Source: Bedellia somnulentella (taxonomy: Eukaryota; Arthropoda; Insecta; Lepidoptera; Bedelliidae). Taken from it: a stretch of 64,000 nucleotides of DNA. Numbering within the stretch: position 1 is the stretch's first letter; each line of letters begins with the position of its first letter. A program made the position numbers and the translations under genes. The stretch lies in assembly GCA_963576735.1 (NCBI GenBank), contig OY755178.1, forward strand, positions 1,426,001-1,490,000. The letters are read 5' to 3'. Under the pieces are notes generated by a model. The model made no database searches. It worked only from the letters and a program-made list of their open reading frames with translations, and was not told the origin of the DNA. Positions 9,895 to 20,430 of the stretch are shown piece after piece.

Positions 9895-9951
9895 TCGAGC
9901 CAGGTGTCATGTTAACTCGCGGGAGTTATATAGAGTATCCTTGCTAATTGC
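9895..9951 (-). repeat. Right TIR (9895-9943) and TSD (9944-9951) of outer transposon
   Basis: Inverse of the split left TIR, ending GAGTATCCTTG, followed by CTAATTGC, the same 8 bp that precede 1909. Confidence 0.85.
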
Positions 9952-10012
9952 CTACATTTATTTCTAAAATCTAGTAATGTGTCATTATAAACGTCAGGTG
10001 TATTTTCTTCTC

Positions 10013-10621
10013 CAATTGGCCTAGACCTCGCTTTTATAACATACCCTTTTTATATTATAAATCGATAAAGGACATCAAACTAAACAACTTTGCCCATGGA
10101 ATGCCTATCTAAAATATTGTAATTTTCAAAAAATAATAATAATATAAAATTGTCGTACCTAGTTCAAACTGAGAATGTATAGAATGAGATTCCTTGCTTC
10201 AGTGAAAATAAGAAATTAAAAAAAAACATTTGATCTATGCTTTTCGCTCTGTAAACAAAAATATAACTTCTTTCGGTATTTTCCAGTTGTATTGATCGTC
10301 GTTGAAAAGTAATATCATGAAAATAAACCGGTAAGCGAGCGATTGAACTGGAAAATACCGAAAGAGGTTATGTTTTTGTTTACAGAGCAAAAAGCATAAA
10401 TAAGATGTTTTTTTTTTATTTCTTATTTTCACTGAAGCAAAGATTCTCATTCTATACATTCTCAGTTTGAACTAGGTACGACAATTTTTAATTATTATAA
10501 TTTTTTGAAAATTACAATATTTTAGATAGGCATTCCATGGGCAAAGTTGTTTAGTTTGATGTCCTTTATCGATTTATAATATAAAAAGGGTATGTTATAA
10601 AAGCGAGGTCTAGGCCAATTG
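10013..10621. repeat. Large foldback (inverted) repeat, ~280-bp arms
   Basis: Arms 10013-10296 and 10338-10621 are reverse complements with few mismatches (CAATTGGCCTAGACCTCGC at the left end, GCGAGGTCTAGGCCAATTG at the right; matching CGGTATTTTCCAGTT / AACTGGAAAATACCG at the inner ends). They are separated by a loop of about 40 bp. A transcript would form one long hairpin. No target duplication was identified; it abuts a LINE fragment. Confidence 0.85.
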
Positions 10622-11390
10622 AGCAAATAGAGTTGTAAATCTGACAGACTCTGTGGATAGGGTTGTTACCCGCAATGTTGGTCCTAACAGTCTGGATAGC
10701 TAGTGGGCATGTATTGCACAATGCTATCTGTGGAACATTTAGCTGCACTTGGGGTAACAAAGGTGTGGTTGTAGAAGCATTAACTATTTTATGCAGGGTG
10801 GATAAATCCTGGATTTGACGCCGAGAAATTAAGGGATCCATTTTAAAATATTTGAGTCTTTCATCATGCGAACTTAATTTTCTCCTTAATCCCGAGCGCA
10901 TTGCCAAAATTCGTAAGAATCTTCTCTGCACAGATTTGAGGTTATTAATGTGAACATTGTAAATGGGTGACCATATAACGTATGCATATTCGATGGTTCC
11001 CAATATGAACGATTTGTATAGTTTCATCAAGCTTTGTGGGTTCTTAAAATCTTTAGTAACTCTTAATAAAAAGCCCATTAGTTTAAAGAATTGATTTACT
11101 ACTTTAGAACATTGTTCAGCAAAAGACAATTTACTATCGAGCAGCACTCCAAGATCATTGGCGATTTTCTAACTAACTGCGTTTCCCCAATTTTGTAATC
11201 GTAATCAATGTTAGTGCGCTTCAATGAAAATGTCATAGTGAAGCATTTGCCTATGTTCAACTTCATACAATTCTTTTTAAACCAGGAATCTAATTTACTT
11301 ATATCTCTTTGCAAACTCCTACAGTCGTCGAGAGATTTAATTGCTCTAAAAAGGTTTGGATCATAGATATATACGACAAAATTTTATTTG
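10622..11390 (-). pseudogene. Non-LTR reverse transcriptase fragment, antisense
   Basis: Minus-strand remnant of the RT thumb and C-terminal region of a Jockey/CR1-like LINE. Reading 5' to 3' on this strand: a FVVYIYDPNLFRAIKSL segment, SLQRDISKLDSWFKKNCMKL, then after a frameshift near 11150 LLDSKLSFAEQCSKVVN, FILGTIEYAYVIWSPIY and RRFLRILAMRSGL. The catalytic YADD motif is not intact and the 3' end is cut at the foldback repeat. It is a different LINE family from the one at 21-1181. Confidence 0.75.
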
Positions 11391-11797
11391 AATCCACGTT
11401 GATGTATGACGAGTTTAATGTGTCCTCCGAAGCACACAACCACCGTGGCGTTCAACAACATTTAACTTTGCAGCTAGCTTATAACTAACGATAAACTATA
11501 ACAATTACACTCATTTTTTTATTTGCTGACGATTGAACATTAACAACTAAATACTGAGAATCAAAGAGATCTTGATGACTCCACGCTCCATATATGTCAG
11601 CCACTTAGAACAAACGTGTTATGAAATAATCGTCAGTGTCGCAATACTTAATAACAGTCGTGTAACAACACTTAAGACACTATCTCACGCGGAATCTAAA
11701 GAAATCTTACCGGGAAGACTTACTTGTGGTTTATAATGATTCGTAGGAGTACAGAAGAACAAGCCTTCTTTATTGCTATTTTTTTTATCAATGATTT
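11391..11797. other. No feature recognised
   Basis: AT-rich DNA with no convincing open frame, repeat boundary or RNA gene. Confidence 0.4.
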
Positions 11798-11798
11798 C

Positions 11799-12041
11799 CG
11801 TGTAGTGGCGGCTTAGACTGTCGCTACCCTTTTCTACCCACGGGTCTTGCAAGAACTGACTAAAGGAATGGGGTTTTTTGAAGTGGTTAATGGGCGATGC
11901 GGTTGGAGACCCATCACCAACGATACTCTATTTATACCATCTTGTCCCCTATCAAATTCCAAATGTGTCTGAGGAGTTTCTACTTCTATAGCTCTGGCTA
12001 CGCCTTCTTGGGATTTATGGCCGTGAGTATATGTATGTATG
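11799..12041 (+). repeat. SINE1 copy (group C)
   Basis: Diverged full-length copy with group C features (CCTATCAAATTCCAAATG, GGTTAATGGGCGATGCGG), ending GCCGTGAGTATATGTATG. Confidence 0.85.
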
Positions 12042-12054
12042 ATTTTTTTTACCA

Positions 12055-12148
12055 ACTCACACCGTTAATTAATATTGGAATAGGCAAAGACTGTCGATCG
12101 TCCCTTTATACGATCCTCACAAATCTCTTTCATTTTCCTCACATTTAG
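12055..12148 (-). mobile_element. RTE-like LINE 3'-end fragment, antisense
   Basis: On the minus strand it reads the C-terminal EICEDR...GRSTVFAY-like segment, stop codon and AACGGTGTGAG, the 3' end of the LINE seen complete at 53220-54737. Confidence 0.65.
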
Positions 12149-12149
12149 C

Positions 12150-12617
12150 ATTCTTTTTGCATTTAAAATTAATCTTGTGAAGCTACAAATTTAATTGATA
12201 TTGTCTCTCCGAAGACTTTGTACATATCTCATATATTAAAGCTGTGTCTCTAGCAGAAAAGCACTTAAATTTACTACCTTAAGTTTATATGCGGATTACT
12301 ACGTATAAGAAATTGTTATAATGAGATAAAAAGTTATGATTAAGCCATAAAACCTTAACGAAGAAGGCATTGAGAGCACAAAGTTGTTATAAGTTATTTT
12401 TACTTTTTCCAAAGATAACTAATGATAATGACAAACTCAGAACGACAAAGTATTAAAAATGTTGTTGAGAAACTTGCTGGTGAGCTAAGTATCCTAAACG
12501 ATAAAAATATATTTTTAAGTAATGGAATATTGAATGCTATTTTAATTCCGTTTACAAAGTAAAATACCACATTTATAGCTTTTATTTCTGAAAATATTAT
12601 TCTATTATTATTTTATT
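12150..12617. other. No feature recognised
   Basis: AT-rich DNA without coding signal or a clear repeat. Confidence 0.4.
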
Positions 12618-12801
12618 GCTGTGTAGTGTCGGCTTAGAATAGCACTACCCCATTTCTTCCGGTGGGTGTACGTAAGAGGCGACTAACGGTATTGGGGCTT
12701 TTAAGGGATTTTTGGGCGATGCGGTTGGAGACCCATCACCAACAACCTTTATTTTACCATCTTTTCCCCACTTAACTTTCCAAAAGTGGCTGAGGAATTT
12801 T
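12618..12801 (+). repeat. SINE1 copy (group A), 3'-truncated
   Basis: Starts GCTGTGTAGTGTCGGC and stops after GTGGCTGAGGAATTTTT; the LINE-like tail is missing. Confidence 0.85.
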
Positions 12802-12880
12802 TGAAAATGTGGTACCTACAGAGGTTTCTCCTGAGAATAACGTCACATTGTATTGAGGTATTATTTGATATTATTTTATT

Positions 12881-12920
12881 ATCCAAAGATACAATATTTT
12901 ATTATATTGTATCTTTGGAT
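12881..12920. repeat. Perfect 17-bp stem hairpin
   Basis: ATCCAAAGATACAATAT (12881-12897), six-base loop, and its exact complement (12904-12920). Confidence 0.9.
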
Positions 12921-13125
12921 TTTATTTCTTTTTTCTTCTGTTATTTTTAAAACGTTTCTATCTAATCTTGCAGCCTACTTGGGGGCCGTCCACTAGCAAT
13001 ATATTGCTTTTTTCTCAATAATCCAAGTTATGTCTTCCTCCTATGACGTCGATGTCAAATCTGTCATAATGTAGTTCACATACAGAAAATACAAAAAACT
13101 ACCAACTTATCTAGAGAATGTAAAA

Positions 13126-13232
13126 CGCGGAAACGACAGATTTCCAGCCACATCGTCCAAATATCATCTACAAAGCCCTAATGGCCTTTTAAGACACCTA
13201 GAGAAAGAGTGTTACCGGTATTGTAAGTCGAC
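13126..13232 (-). repeat. Degenerate SINE1 fragment
   Basis: Old copy: CATCGTCCAAATATC and GACACCTAGAGAAAGAGTG align to the unit; ends GTCGACACTACA. Confidence 0.5.
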
Positions 13233-13255
13233 ACTACATAAATGTGTAAAAAATC

Positions 13256-13497
13256 ATACATACATATGCTCACGGCTATAAATCCCTAGAAGGGGTAGCC
13301 AGAGCTAAGGAATTGGAAATTTCTCAGCCACGTTTGGAAATTTTAGTGGGGAAAAGATGGTAAAAAAAGGTTTTCGGTGATGGGTCTCCAACCGCATCGC
13401 CCAAAAATCCAATAGATAGCCCCAATACCCTTAGTCGCCTCTTACGTCACCCGTGGTTAGAAAGGGGTAGCGACATTTTAAGCCGGCACTACACGGC
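13256..13497 (-). repeat. SINE1 copy (group B), antisense
   Basis: Full-length with a CATACATATGCTCACGG tail and GCCGGCACTACACGGC head. A repeated AAATGTG(T)AAAAAATCA sequence on both sides looks like its target duplication. Confidence 0.85.
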
Positions 13498-14289
13498 AAA
13501 TGTAAAAAATCAAAATGTAACAATACAAACTTAATACAATTATAATACAAATAATAGTTAGCTTTCATACATTTGCCAACAGGCGTAGTATTGGCCCATT
13601 AACCACCTCACTTTTACCTGTATTGTTTTCTATAAATGTATAAAACATATGCAACTCACTTTATGCCAGTGAAAATCACTTTAAAAGAAACTCAACTTTA
13701 TGAACATCAATAATTCTCACATTATAAAATACCACAGACATTTTAACCCTCCGCTACTCTTCATTCATTGTTATAGTCGTATAGAAGTGGTATAACGAAG
13801 TCTTCGATGGCTGCTAATCACTTTAATAAGCGGATTCTTTAACTTACTTTTAATTACAAGTTGCAAGTGAAATCTTCCATGACAAGGTTGAAAGAAGTTC
13901 TAAGCGATACTTATGAGAGGAACGGGGAATGTTACATGACTTTGAGATGCAAAGAAAATACACAGGAAATTTTATAATCATAGCCTTAACTTGGAACCTT
14001 TTTCCCTATTACGTTCATAGTTCAAAGTGTGAGATAATAGAATGTTATGCAAGTAGTTAATTAACAAATGTGGTATAATTAGATATAATATGTCATGTTT
14101 TAAAACTAGGGGTTTCGAAATAGATTCCTAAGATCACTTGCATATAGGTATTAATAGAGATTATTTTGGATTTAAGTGGTAATTTTTCTCAATTCCTGTT
14201 AGTTAGGTTCAACTACACATACAATTTAAGGTTGCTTTCAAATGGATGAAGTCATGAATCACTGTGTTATTAACCTTTTAAAGTGGCAT
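13498..14289. other. No feature recognised
   Basis: About 790 bp of AT-rich DNA with no gene or repeat signature I could identify. Confidence 0.4.
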
Positions 14290-14389
14290 CATACATATAC
14301 TCACGGCTATATTTCCCTAGAAGGGGTAGCCAGAGCTAAGGAATTATAAATTCCTCAGCCACTTTTGGAAGTTGAGTGGGGAAAAGATG
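14290..14389 (-). repeat. SINE1 fragment, tail end only
   Basis: Begins CATACATATACTCACGGC and stops at GTGGGGAAAAGATG, cut by the tRNA-like repeat that follows directly. Confidence 0.8.
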
Positions 14390-14564
14390 AACGCAAACAC
14401 TACTTAAACGTGTAAAAGAAATAAAGGATAGAAGAATTTCGCGCTGGCAGCCATTGACACGGTGGCTCAATTAGCAGAGCGTCGGGGCGTATACCCGAGG
14501 TCGCGGGTCCGATACCCGCCTGTGTCGAAATGTTTCTTTCCTTTATTTATTCTTAATTTATTAG
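14390..14564 (+). repeat. tRNA-like repeat (SINE3), copy 1
   Basis: Unit: ACGCAAACACTACTTAAACG leader, tRNA-like core, then TTTCTTTCCTTTATTTATTC and TTATTAG. The same unit occurs inverted at 24882-25066. Confidence 0.75.
14456..14526 (+). tRNA. tRNA-like sequence, GTA loop, probably a SINE head
   Basis: 71 nt that fold as a cloverleaf: acceptor GACACGG/CTGTGTC, D-stem GCTC/GAGC, anticodon stem TCGGG/CCCGA, T-stem GCGGG/CCCGC. The loop is GCGTATA, so GTA lies at the anticodon position but U33 is replaced by C. With the repeat context this suggests a tRNA-derived repeat, not a working tRNA-Tyr gene. Confidence 0.5.
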
Positions 14565-14566
14565 TA

Positions 14567-15492
14567 ACTAGTGGATCGTCCCAGCTTCGCACGGGTAGCG
14601 TTGTTTTTTTAAATATCTGAGGTTTCTTTCTTCAGTCACTGCTCAAGCATTGTGAAATTCAGCGCAATGTTTTCAATTTATTAAATTTTTAGCACTCCCT
14701 AAACAGTGTAGTTTGGTGATTTTGAATGCGCTTTAATGAACGGTTCAGTATTTCCGTTTAATAGCAAATTTTGGAATAAAACGCTATGAAGTATTTATAA
14801 CAATCTAAAAAATAAATCATTACGTGATGTAGGATGCAACTACTGGCGCCATCTAGTATGTTATATGTAAATTAGTAAAGATTTGTTTTTGGTCACGGGC
14901 GCGATGGCTTATTTTATGTATAATTTCGGTGTTTCTCTATCGATTTCAATTTCAGTGAGAGGTTTACAAACGTAAGAGTAAACAAATATAATCAGAATGT
15001 TCCGAACTGCTAAGCTATCAGGAATTACACGTGTTATTGTGAGTCAACCGTAAAAGATAGACATAAACTGTTGAGGATTTTTTTTTGATAATTTTATGAA
15101 GAATATTTCCGTCATACATGATTTCTATGTAAGTTTAACCATTAAGGCTGCACACGTGACGGAAGCTTAAAAAATGGAGTAACTTCTCCCGCTTTCCCAA
15201 AATTTTCCAAAATTCCCCTTTACTACTCTGCTGGAAAGTATACAAAAACCTGCCCAAGAGTATGAAGAATAATTGTACCAAGTTTCGTTAAAATCCGTCG
15301 AGTAGTTTTTGTTTCCATAAGGCACATACAAACCGAAGGACAGACAGACAGACCAACAGACAGACAGACAAAAATTTTACTGATTGCATTTTTGGCATCA
15401 GTATTGATCCCTAATCACCACCTGATAGTTATTTTGAAAATATATTTCATGTACAGAATTGACCTCTCTACAGATTTATTATAAGTATAGAT
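14567..15492 (+). repeat. ACTAGTGG...GACA interspersed repeat, plus copy
   Basis: Non-coding repeat starting ACTAGTGGATCGTCCCAGC and ending ATTTATTATAAGTATAGAT. It includes TTCGTTAAAATCCGTCGAGT followed by a GACAGACAGACAG microsatellite (15342-15371). An antisense copy lies at 51458-52851. The class is unresolved; similar units are common in Lepidoptera. Confidence 0.65.
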
Positions 15493-15536
15493 AATCCCCA
15501 CATGAGGTTAATTCATGAACAAAAAGAAATTAAATT

Positions 15537-15690
15537 ATGGGGAAAAGATGGTTAAAGTAAAGGTTTTTGGTGATGGGTCTCCAACCGCATCGCCCGAAAA
15601 TCCAATAAAAAGCGCCAATACCCTTAGTCGCCTCTTACGACACCCGTGGGTAGAAAGGGGTAGCGACATTCTAAGCCGGCACTACACGGC
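15537..15690 (-). repeat. SINE1 copy (group B), tail missing
   Basis: From TGGGGAAAAGATGG to the CCGGCACTACACGGC head; the 3' third of the unit is absent. Confidence 0.8.
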
Positions 15691-15711
15691 AAATATAATT
15701 AAAGTGGCATA

Positions 15712-15895
15712 AGTGATATATAGAGCCAATGTGGACGGTGTTGTTAGTAGAGGACGGCCATGAAAGACGTTTAAAAACGAAATCGAAAAGGTTCTTACGA
15801 AGGCGAAAGTCCTTAGTGAAAAGAATAAAAGAGCAAGAATGATGAATATGACAGAAGAAAGAAATAATTTGTCAGGATCCTACAAATAATAAAAC
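15712..15895 (+). mobile_element. Decayed RTE-like LINE 3' fragment
   Basis: Encodes a broken version of the C-terminal ANV-G-VSRGRP...KNKRARM segment of the LINE at 53220-54737; several stops. Confidence 0.55.
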
Positions 15896-15957
15896 CTTTA
15901 ATGCGTAACTATGTTTGCCTTTACAAATGACTACCAAATAATCACACAAATGACCTA

Positions 15958-16231
15958 ATGGCTGTCAAACATACATACATACATATACTCACGGCTATAA
16001 ATCCCTTGAAGGGGTAGCCAGAGCTAAGGAACAAAAAATTCCTTACCCACTTTTGTAAGTTGCGTGGGGAAAAGATAGTGAAATAAAGGTTGTTGGTGAT
16101 GGGTCTCCAACCGCATCGCCCAAAAATCCCTTAAAACCCCCAATACCGTTAGTCGCCTCTTACGTACACCCACCGGAAGTAATAGGGTAGTGCTATTCTA
16201 AGCCGACACTACACAGCTACTATGGCTGTCA
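15958..16231 (-). repeat. SINE1 copy (group A) with 10-bp TSD
   Basis: Unit about 15968-16217, flanked by ATGGCTGTCA at 15958-15967 and 16222-16231. Confidence 0.9.
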
Positions 16232-16586
16232 TACATTTAAATATATGTTTTAGTTATAACAATTAACCATTAAGATTTATATACGATTATAATATTGCAT
16301 GTTGTAAGTTCAGTTTTTCAAGTCGGCATGACACATTGATTAAGTGAAGCCACATCAGCTTTTTACCAACATTTCTTAGTCATAGAAAAGGTCGTGTGAT
16401 GCACCTGCGACAGCTGAAGACTGCCAGTAATTACAAGAATACCATTTCTTTACAACTACCACTACGAGTATTTAGAACTAATTTGTAGCTATATTGCATT
16501 TTAACATGTTGTTATTTTGAAAGAATGTGATGGGCGTGTATTCCTTGATCACTTTATAGTTGATTGTTGCTTTCTTTAAGGATTTC
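16232..16586. other. No feature recognised
   Basis: AT-rich DNA without a recognisable gene or repeat. Confidence 0.4.
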
Positions 16587-16622
16587 ATTCATACACATAT
16601 ATACGCACGCTGTTAGTTCCCA
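16587..16622 (-). mobile_element. Minimal RTE-like LINE 3' tail
   Basis: Complement reads CAATGGGAACTAACAGCGTG followed by GTATATATGTG: only stop-codon region and tail of the LINE. Confidence 0.45.
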
Positions 16623-16779
16623 TTGAGAGAATTTGAAACTGTTACAGTGAATATACTGAAATGTGAGCTAAAAAAATGGCTGATAGAGAAATGTATTTAC
16701 GAACTTGATGATTTTTTTTCTGAATAATAGTATGATTTGAAATTCACGGCTATTTGAGTTAAATAAATGTAAATAATAA

Positions 16780-16893
16780 ATTTATGGTAATTTTTTTATA
16801 TAGTTAAATGTGATGGACCGATTATAATAATGCAACATCTTCATTGTACCACATTTATGCAAATAAAAATTATTTTGATTTGATTTGATTTGA
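16780..16893 (+). mobile_element. LINE 3' end with GATTT tail
   Basis: 3' UTR-like AT-rich segment with AAATAAAAATTATTTT followed by a (GATTT) repeat (16877-16892), the tail type of many insect Jockey/CR1 LINEs. Confidence 0.4.
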
Positions 16894-17036
16894 GGTAGGC
16901 AGAAGTTATCGATTCCCAGTTTATATATAGTTTTTGTATATTATACACTAGAAGTTATCATCCCTTTCTTCATTAAACTGTCTATCCTTTCTAAAGGTGC
17001 ACGAAATTATATAGAGATCAATGTAATTAAAAAAGT

Positions 17037-17107
17037 GATATCATAGCTCAGTTGGCAGAGCGACGGCGCGTATACCCGAATGTCATGGTTCGAGCCCCAC
17101 TGGTATT
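17037..17107 (+). tRNA. tRNA-like pseudogene, GTA loop
   Basis: Acceptor GATATCA/TGGTATT with wobbles, A-box TAGCTCAGTTGGCAG, B-box GGTTCGAGCCC, anticodon loop GCGTATA as in the repeat at 14456. The T-stem no longer pairs and U33 is missing. Likely a SINE head or decayed tRNA. Confidence 0.4.
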
Positions 17108-17269
17108 GAAAATTTTTATTTGCTTAATTTGTTCAATCTACAATATTTTACGTGATGTAATAATTTATTTTATTACCTTTGAAACAGGTTCCTCACTCCA
17201 GCCGCCACAGCTGGCCATTCCGTCAGCCGGTGGGACCTCACTGGAACAATTAATATATTATATTTAAAA

Positions 17270-17430
17270 TGGATGAAAAACGTGAGTACACTGTCCATAC
17301 AAAACGTGGGTACTTTGGTCACCAGGTGACAAAGTCACGTGATGTTCAGAAGTATGCCAACCCTTTCGGGGATATTCGGCGTGAACGTTTATGTTTATGT
17401 ATAAGTATAAGTATACGTATAAGAAATATA
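17270..17430 (+). repeat. SINE2 fragment, 3' part
   Basis: From GTGAGTACACTGTCCATAC to GGCGTGAACGTTTATGTTT; head missing. Confidence 0.75.
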
Positions 17431-17682
17431 GTATGTTTAGTGTTGGATTAGCATAGCACTACACTTTTCTGCCCGTAGGTTTTCGTAAGAGGCGGCTAGA
17501 GGGGTATCGGGGCTTTTTAAGTGTTTTTTGGGCGATGCGGTTGGAGACCCATCACCAAAAACATTTATTTTTACTATCTTTTCCCCACTTAACTTCTAAA
17601 AGTGTCTGAAAAATGTTCTGTTTCTGAAGCTCTGGCTATCCCTTTTCAGGATTTATACCCGTGTGTATTAGTACCTATGTAT
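17430..17682 (+). repeat. SINE1 copy, diverged
   Basis: Full-length but divergent (GGATTAGCATAGCACTACAC, CCCGTGTGTATTAG end), placed directly against a SINE2 tail. Confidence 0.75.
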
Positions 17683-18340
17683 GAAAATAGGTTAATAGGA
17701 AAAACTTTAGACTGCGAGCGCGGTCCAACTGTTTAGCGTAAGAATAAGAAGGTTCAGGGTTCGATGATTCGATTCTCATGAATTTAATTATCTAACGAGA
17801 CTGGTTAGACTTTGAAGGAGACATTAGAAAAAATATCAAGGAAATATAGTTAAAGCCTGTTAAATAACTTGTATAAATATGTCATTCTTTCATTTACCTT
17901 TTGTTTTTTTCTGTTTTAGTTCTTTATAACATTTAAGATAATAATGCAAAATCAACCCATTATCTAAGGAATACTAAATCAATATGAAAATAGCTCAACC
18001 TAGATAAAAAGTAGTTCTCCTATACTAACAACTATTTACGGATCACTCAACCATTGTAACCTAAGGCGACAACAGTTTTCTTACTAATACCGTTTACTTC
18101 TAACTCTTATTCTTATAGCAATAAGGATCACATTGTCTCATGACGCAGTAATATCAGGTATTTATATAGAAAACGTTTTTAACGGACTCGATACGAAAAT
18201 ACTGTATTTAGGTTTCAACGATTCAGTCGGGAGAAACTTATTATTGGTCTCCTTATATTTGACCCGGTCTTAAAATGTTACCTGGAATGCTACACCTTTT
18301 TGCAAGTTCCCATAAAAATAACATATCATTATCATATTTT
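17683..18340. other. No gene; weak tRNA-like remnant near 17750
   Basis: The only hint is a GGTTCGATGATTCGATTC stretch resembling a B-box. The remainder is AT-rich and unassigned. Confidence 0.3.
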
Positions 18341-18597
18341 GCTGTGTAGTGTCGGCATAGAATAACACTACCCCATTTCTTCCGGTGGGTGTACGTAAGA
18401 GGCGACTAATGGATTTGGAGCTTTTAAGGGATTTTTGGGCGATGTGGTTGGAGACCCATCACCGAAAACCTTTATTTTACCATCTTTTCCCCACTTAAAT
18501 TTCCAAAAGTGGCTGAGGAATTTCCAATTCCTTAGCTCTGGCTTCCCCTTCTATGGATTTATAGCCTGGAGCATATGTATGTTTGTATGTATGTATC
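18341..18597 (+). repeat. SINE1 copy (group A)
   Basis: Full-length, GCTGTGTAGTGTCGGC to TATGTATGTATC. Confidence 0.9.
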
Positions 18598-18639
18598 ATT
18601 CATTATTCAGTATTTATTTGTAATAATATTTTAAATATG

Positions 18640-18820
18640 CTGTGTCTAGAATCTACCCCTTTCTCACGGGTGTCGTGTGAGGCGACTAAGGGTATGGGGG
18701 TTTTTTAAGCGGTTTTCACCATCGATTACCCATCCATTACCATGTCATCAACTTTCAAATGTGGCTTAGGTGTTTCTAGCTCTAGGGATTTATGGCCATA
18801 ATAATATGTATGTATGTTAT
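18640..18820 (+). repeat. SINE1 copy (group C), internally deleted
   Basis: TCTAGAATCTACCCC, GGTGTCGTGTGAGGCGAC and GGATTTATGGCCATAATA are recognisable. About 60 bp of the unit are missing. Confidence 0.65.
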
Positions 18821-19061
18821 GTTTAAGAAAAAGTGTTACATTTTAAAATTGAAGCGAGAAAAAAAAAGTTAATTTCAAATAAGAAATGGTTGAATTAAAA
18901 ATTCTAAAGAAATACTTATCATCGTTTTAGAAGACACATTTTCCATTAAGCATGCAAGCATTAAGCATATCGTTATCTATAAAATTTTCTAATGCATTTT
19001 TTATAAAATTTAAATGAAACTGGAAGTTCTAGTACTAGGTAGATAAATGTAAGATGAGGCT
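18821..19061. other. AT-rich DNA, nothing recognised
   Basis: No coding or repeat signal apart from homopolymer runs. Confidence 0.35.
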
Positions 19062-19892
19062 CAAAACGATTAATATTATAGCAATATTGTTATAAGAATA
19101 AAATGGCGAAATTGATAAAAATATTTAAAAAAAATTGGAAGGTCAGACGGATAGGGTTAATAAATAATAGCTCGTATTACATTTGGCAATCAATTTGAAT
19201 ACCATGGATGATCTGAATAACATTTTAAGAATTCGCATGACTTCGTATTAATCCTACATGATATTTGACGTACCATGTACCAGGTAGCCAGAGATGAAAA
19301 CAAATAATGTTCGGCATTGCGATATTTGTGATAATGTTAAAAAAAATAACGATTAATATTATGTTATTACACCTATTCTTCAACATTAATGTATAGTAAA
19401 AAATAAAGTGGCGAAAACTAATGCTAAATTTAATAATTTACCAATTTTGGAAGACCAGAATAAAAAGAATAGGGTTAATAAATAATGGCTCGCATTAAAT
19501 TTGGCAATCAATTTGAATACCATTGATAATAGATACATACATAAATATACCCACGGCTAAAATCCCGAGAAGGGGTAGCCTCCTCCTCAGGCACTTTTCG
19601 AAAGCTGAGTGGGGCAAAGATGATAAGTAAAGGTTGTTGGTGATGGGTCTCCAACCGCATCGCCCAAAAATTTCTTAAACGCCCCAATACCCTTAGTCGC
19701 CTCTTACGTACACCTATCGGTAGAAACGGGGTAATTCTATTCTAAGCTGACACCACACGGAACCATTGATAATCTGACTAACATATTAAGAATTCGCATA
19801 ATTTCGTATAAAACCCACACGATATTCGACGTAGGATGTACCAGGTAGCCAGAGATGATTAGGAGCTCGAAACAAATAATGTTCGGCATTGC
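19062..19892. repeat. Tandem duplication (~260-bp unit), second copy hit by SINE1
   Basis: Unit 1 about 19062-19320 and unit 2 about 19347-19892 share AACGATTAATATTAT, AGGGTTAATAAATAATRGCT, GGCAATCAATTTGAATACCA, TACCAGGTAGCCAGAGATGA and AATGTTCGGCATTGC in the same order. Unit 2 is longer because a SINE1 sits inside it. Confidence 0.8.
19519..19773 (-). repeat. SINE1 copy (group A) with 12-bp TSD
   Basis: ACCATTGATAAT at 19519-19530 and 19762-19773 flanks the copy. Confidence 0.9.
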
Positions 19893-20255
19893 ATTTCCGC
19901 ACGCAGCATTTACAGCAATTTGTTTTGCGGTACAGTCCCGTTAGAAAGTTATTGCCTATAAAATTGTGCCGTGTACTGCATCTGTCGCAATCCCGTGTTT
20001 GTGGGAGAGCCATTCCCATTGCGTGGATATCTTTTTGATTGCTAGATAGGATAATGGCGGACTGGATTTTATGGTTATTTTAATTCAATTAAAGAAACTT
20101 GCGGAGATATCTTACGGCAGTTTTGAATTTGAAAGTCGTGAAAATAATATTTTAGAGTAAATAAGAAAATATTTGTTCAATCTGTTCTCTTTTTAAATGA
20201 ATGAGTTCTGTTTGTCTAAGTGCATTTTCCCCATTTTGTAAAAAACATGTTCATT
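19893..20255. other. No feature recognised
   Basis: No gene or repeat signature found; a 77-codon open frame ending here looks like a chance frame over the duplicated unit. Confidence 0.35.
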
Positions 20256-20430
20256 TGGCGATATGGTAGGAGGCATATTAGATATCTGTGGTAGGAGGCC
20301 TATCACGAAAAACAATTATTTTACCATTTCTTCCCACTAAACTTCCAAAAGTGACAGAAGAATAATCTGATTCTGTAGCTCAGGCTACCCCTTTTCGGGA
20401 TTTATAGCCATGACTAAATGTATGCATATT
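20256..20430 (+). repeat. SINE1, degenerate, 5'-truncated
   Basis: GGAGGCCTATCACGAAAAAC, TTCCAAAAGTGACAGAAG and TTTATAGCCATGACTAAATG match the 3' two thirds of the unit. Confidence 0.65.

Larger units (their letters stand above)
1909..9943 (-). mobile_element. Composite DNA transposon, 49-bp TIRs, 8-bp TSD
   Basis: The right TIR is 9895-9943 (49 bp). The left TIR is split by a later insertion: 1909-1921 (13 bp) plus 3531-3566 (36 bp), which together give 49 bp and match the right end. Termini are CAAGGATACTC, flanked by 8-bp CTAATTGC duplications. Removing the nested THAP element, the Gypsy element and a SINE leaves about 1.6 kb of original element. That remainder includes a transposase remnant on the minus strand (4156-4764) and a GC-rich patch (about 9840-9890) beside the right TIR. 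An IS630-type transposase with an 8-bp rather than TA duplication is unusual; the superfamily is unresolved. Confidence 0.8.

Noticed and set aside
14456..14526. Functional tRNA-Tyr gene
   Set aside because: U33 is missing, and the sequence is dispersed with repeat flanks; kept only as tRNA-like.
15342..15371. GACA repeats as a CRISPR-like array
   Set aside because: Simple microsatellite inside an interspersed repeat; no spacers; eukaryotic DNA.
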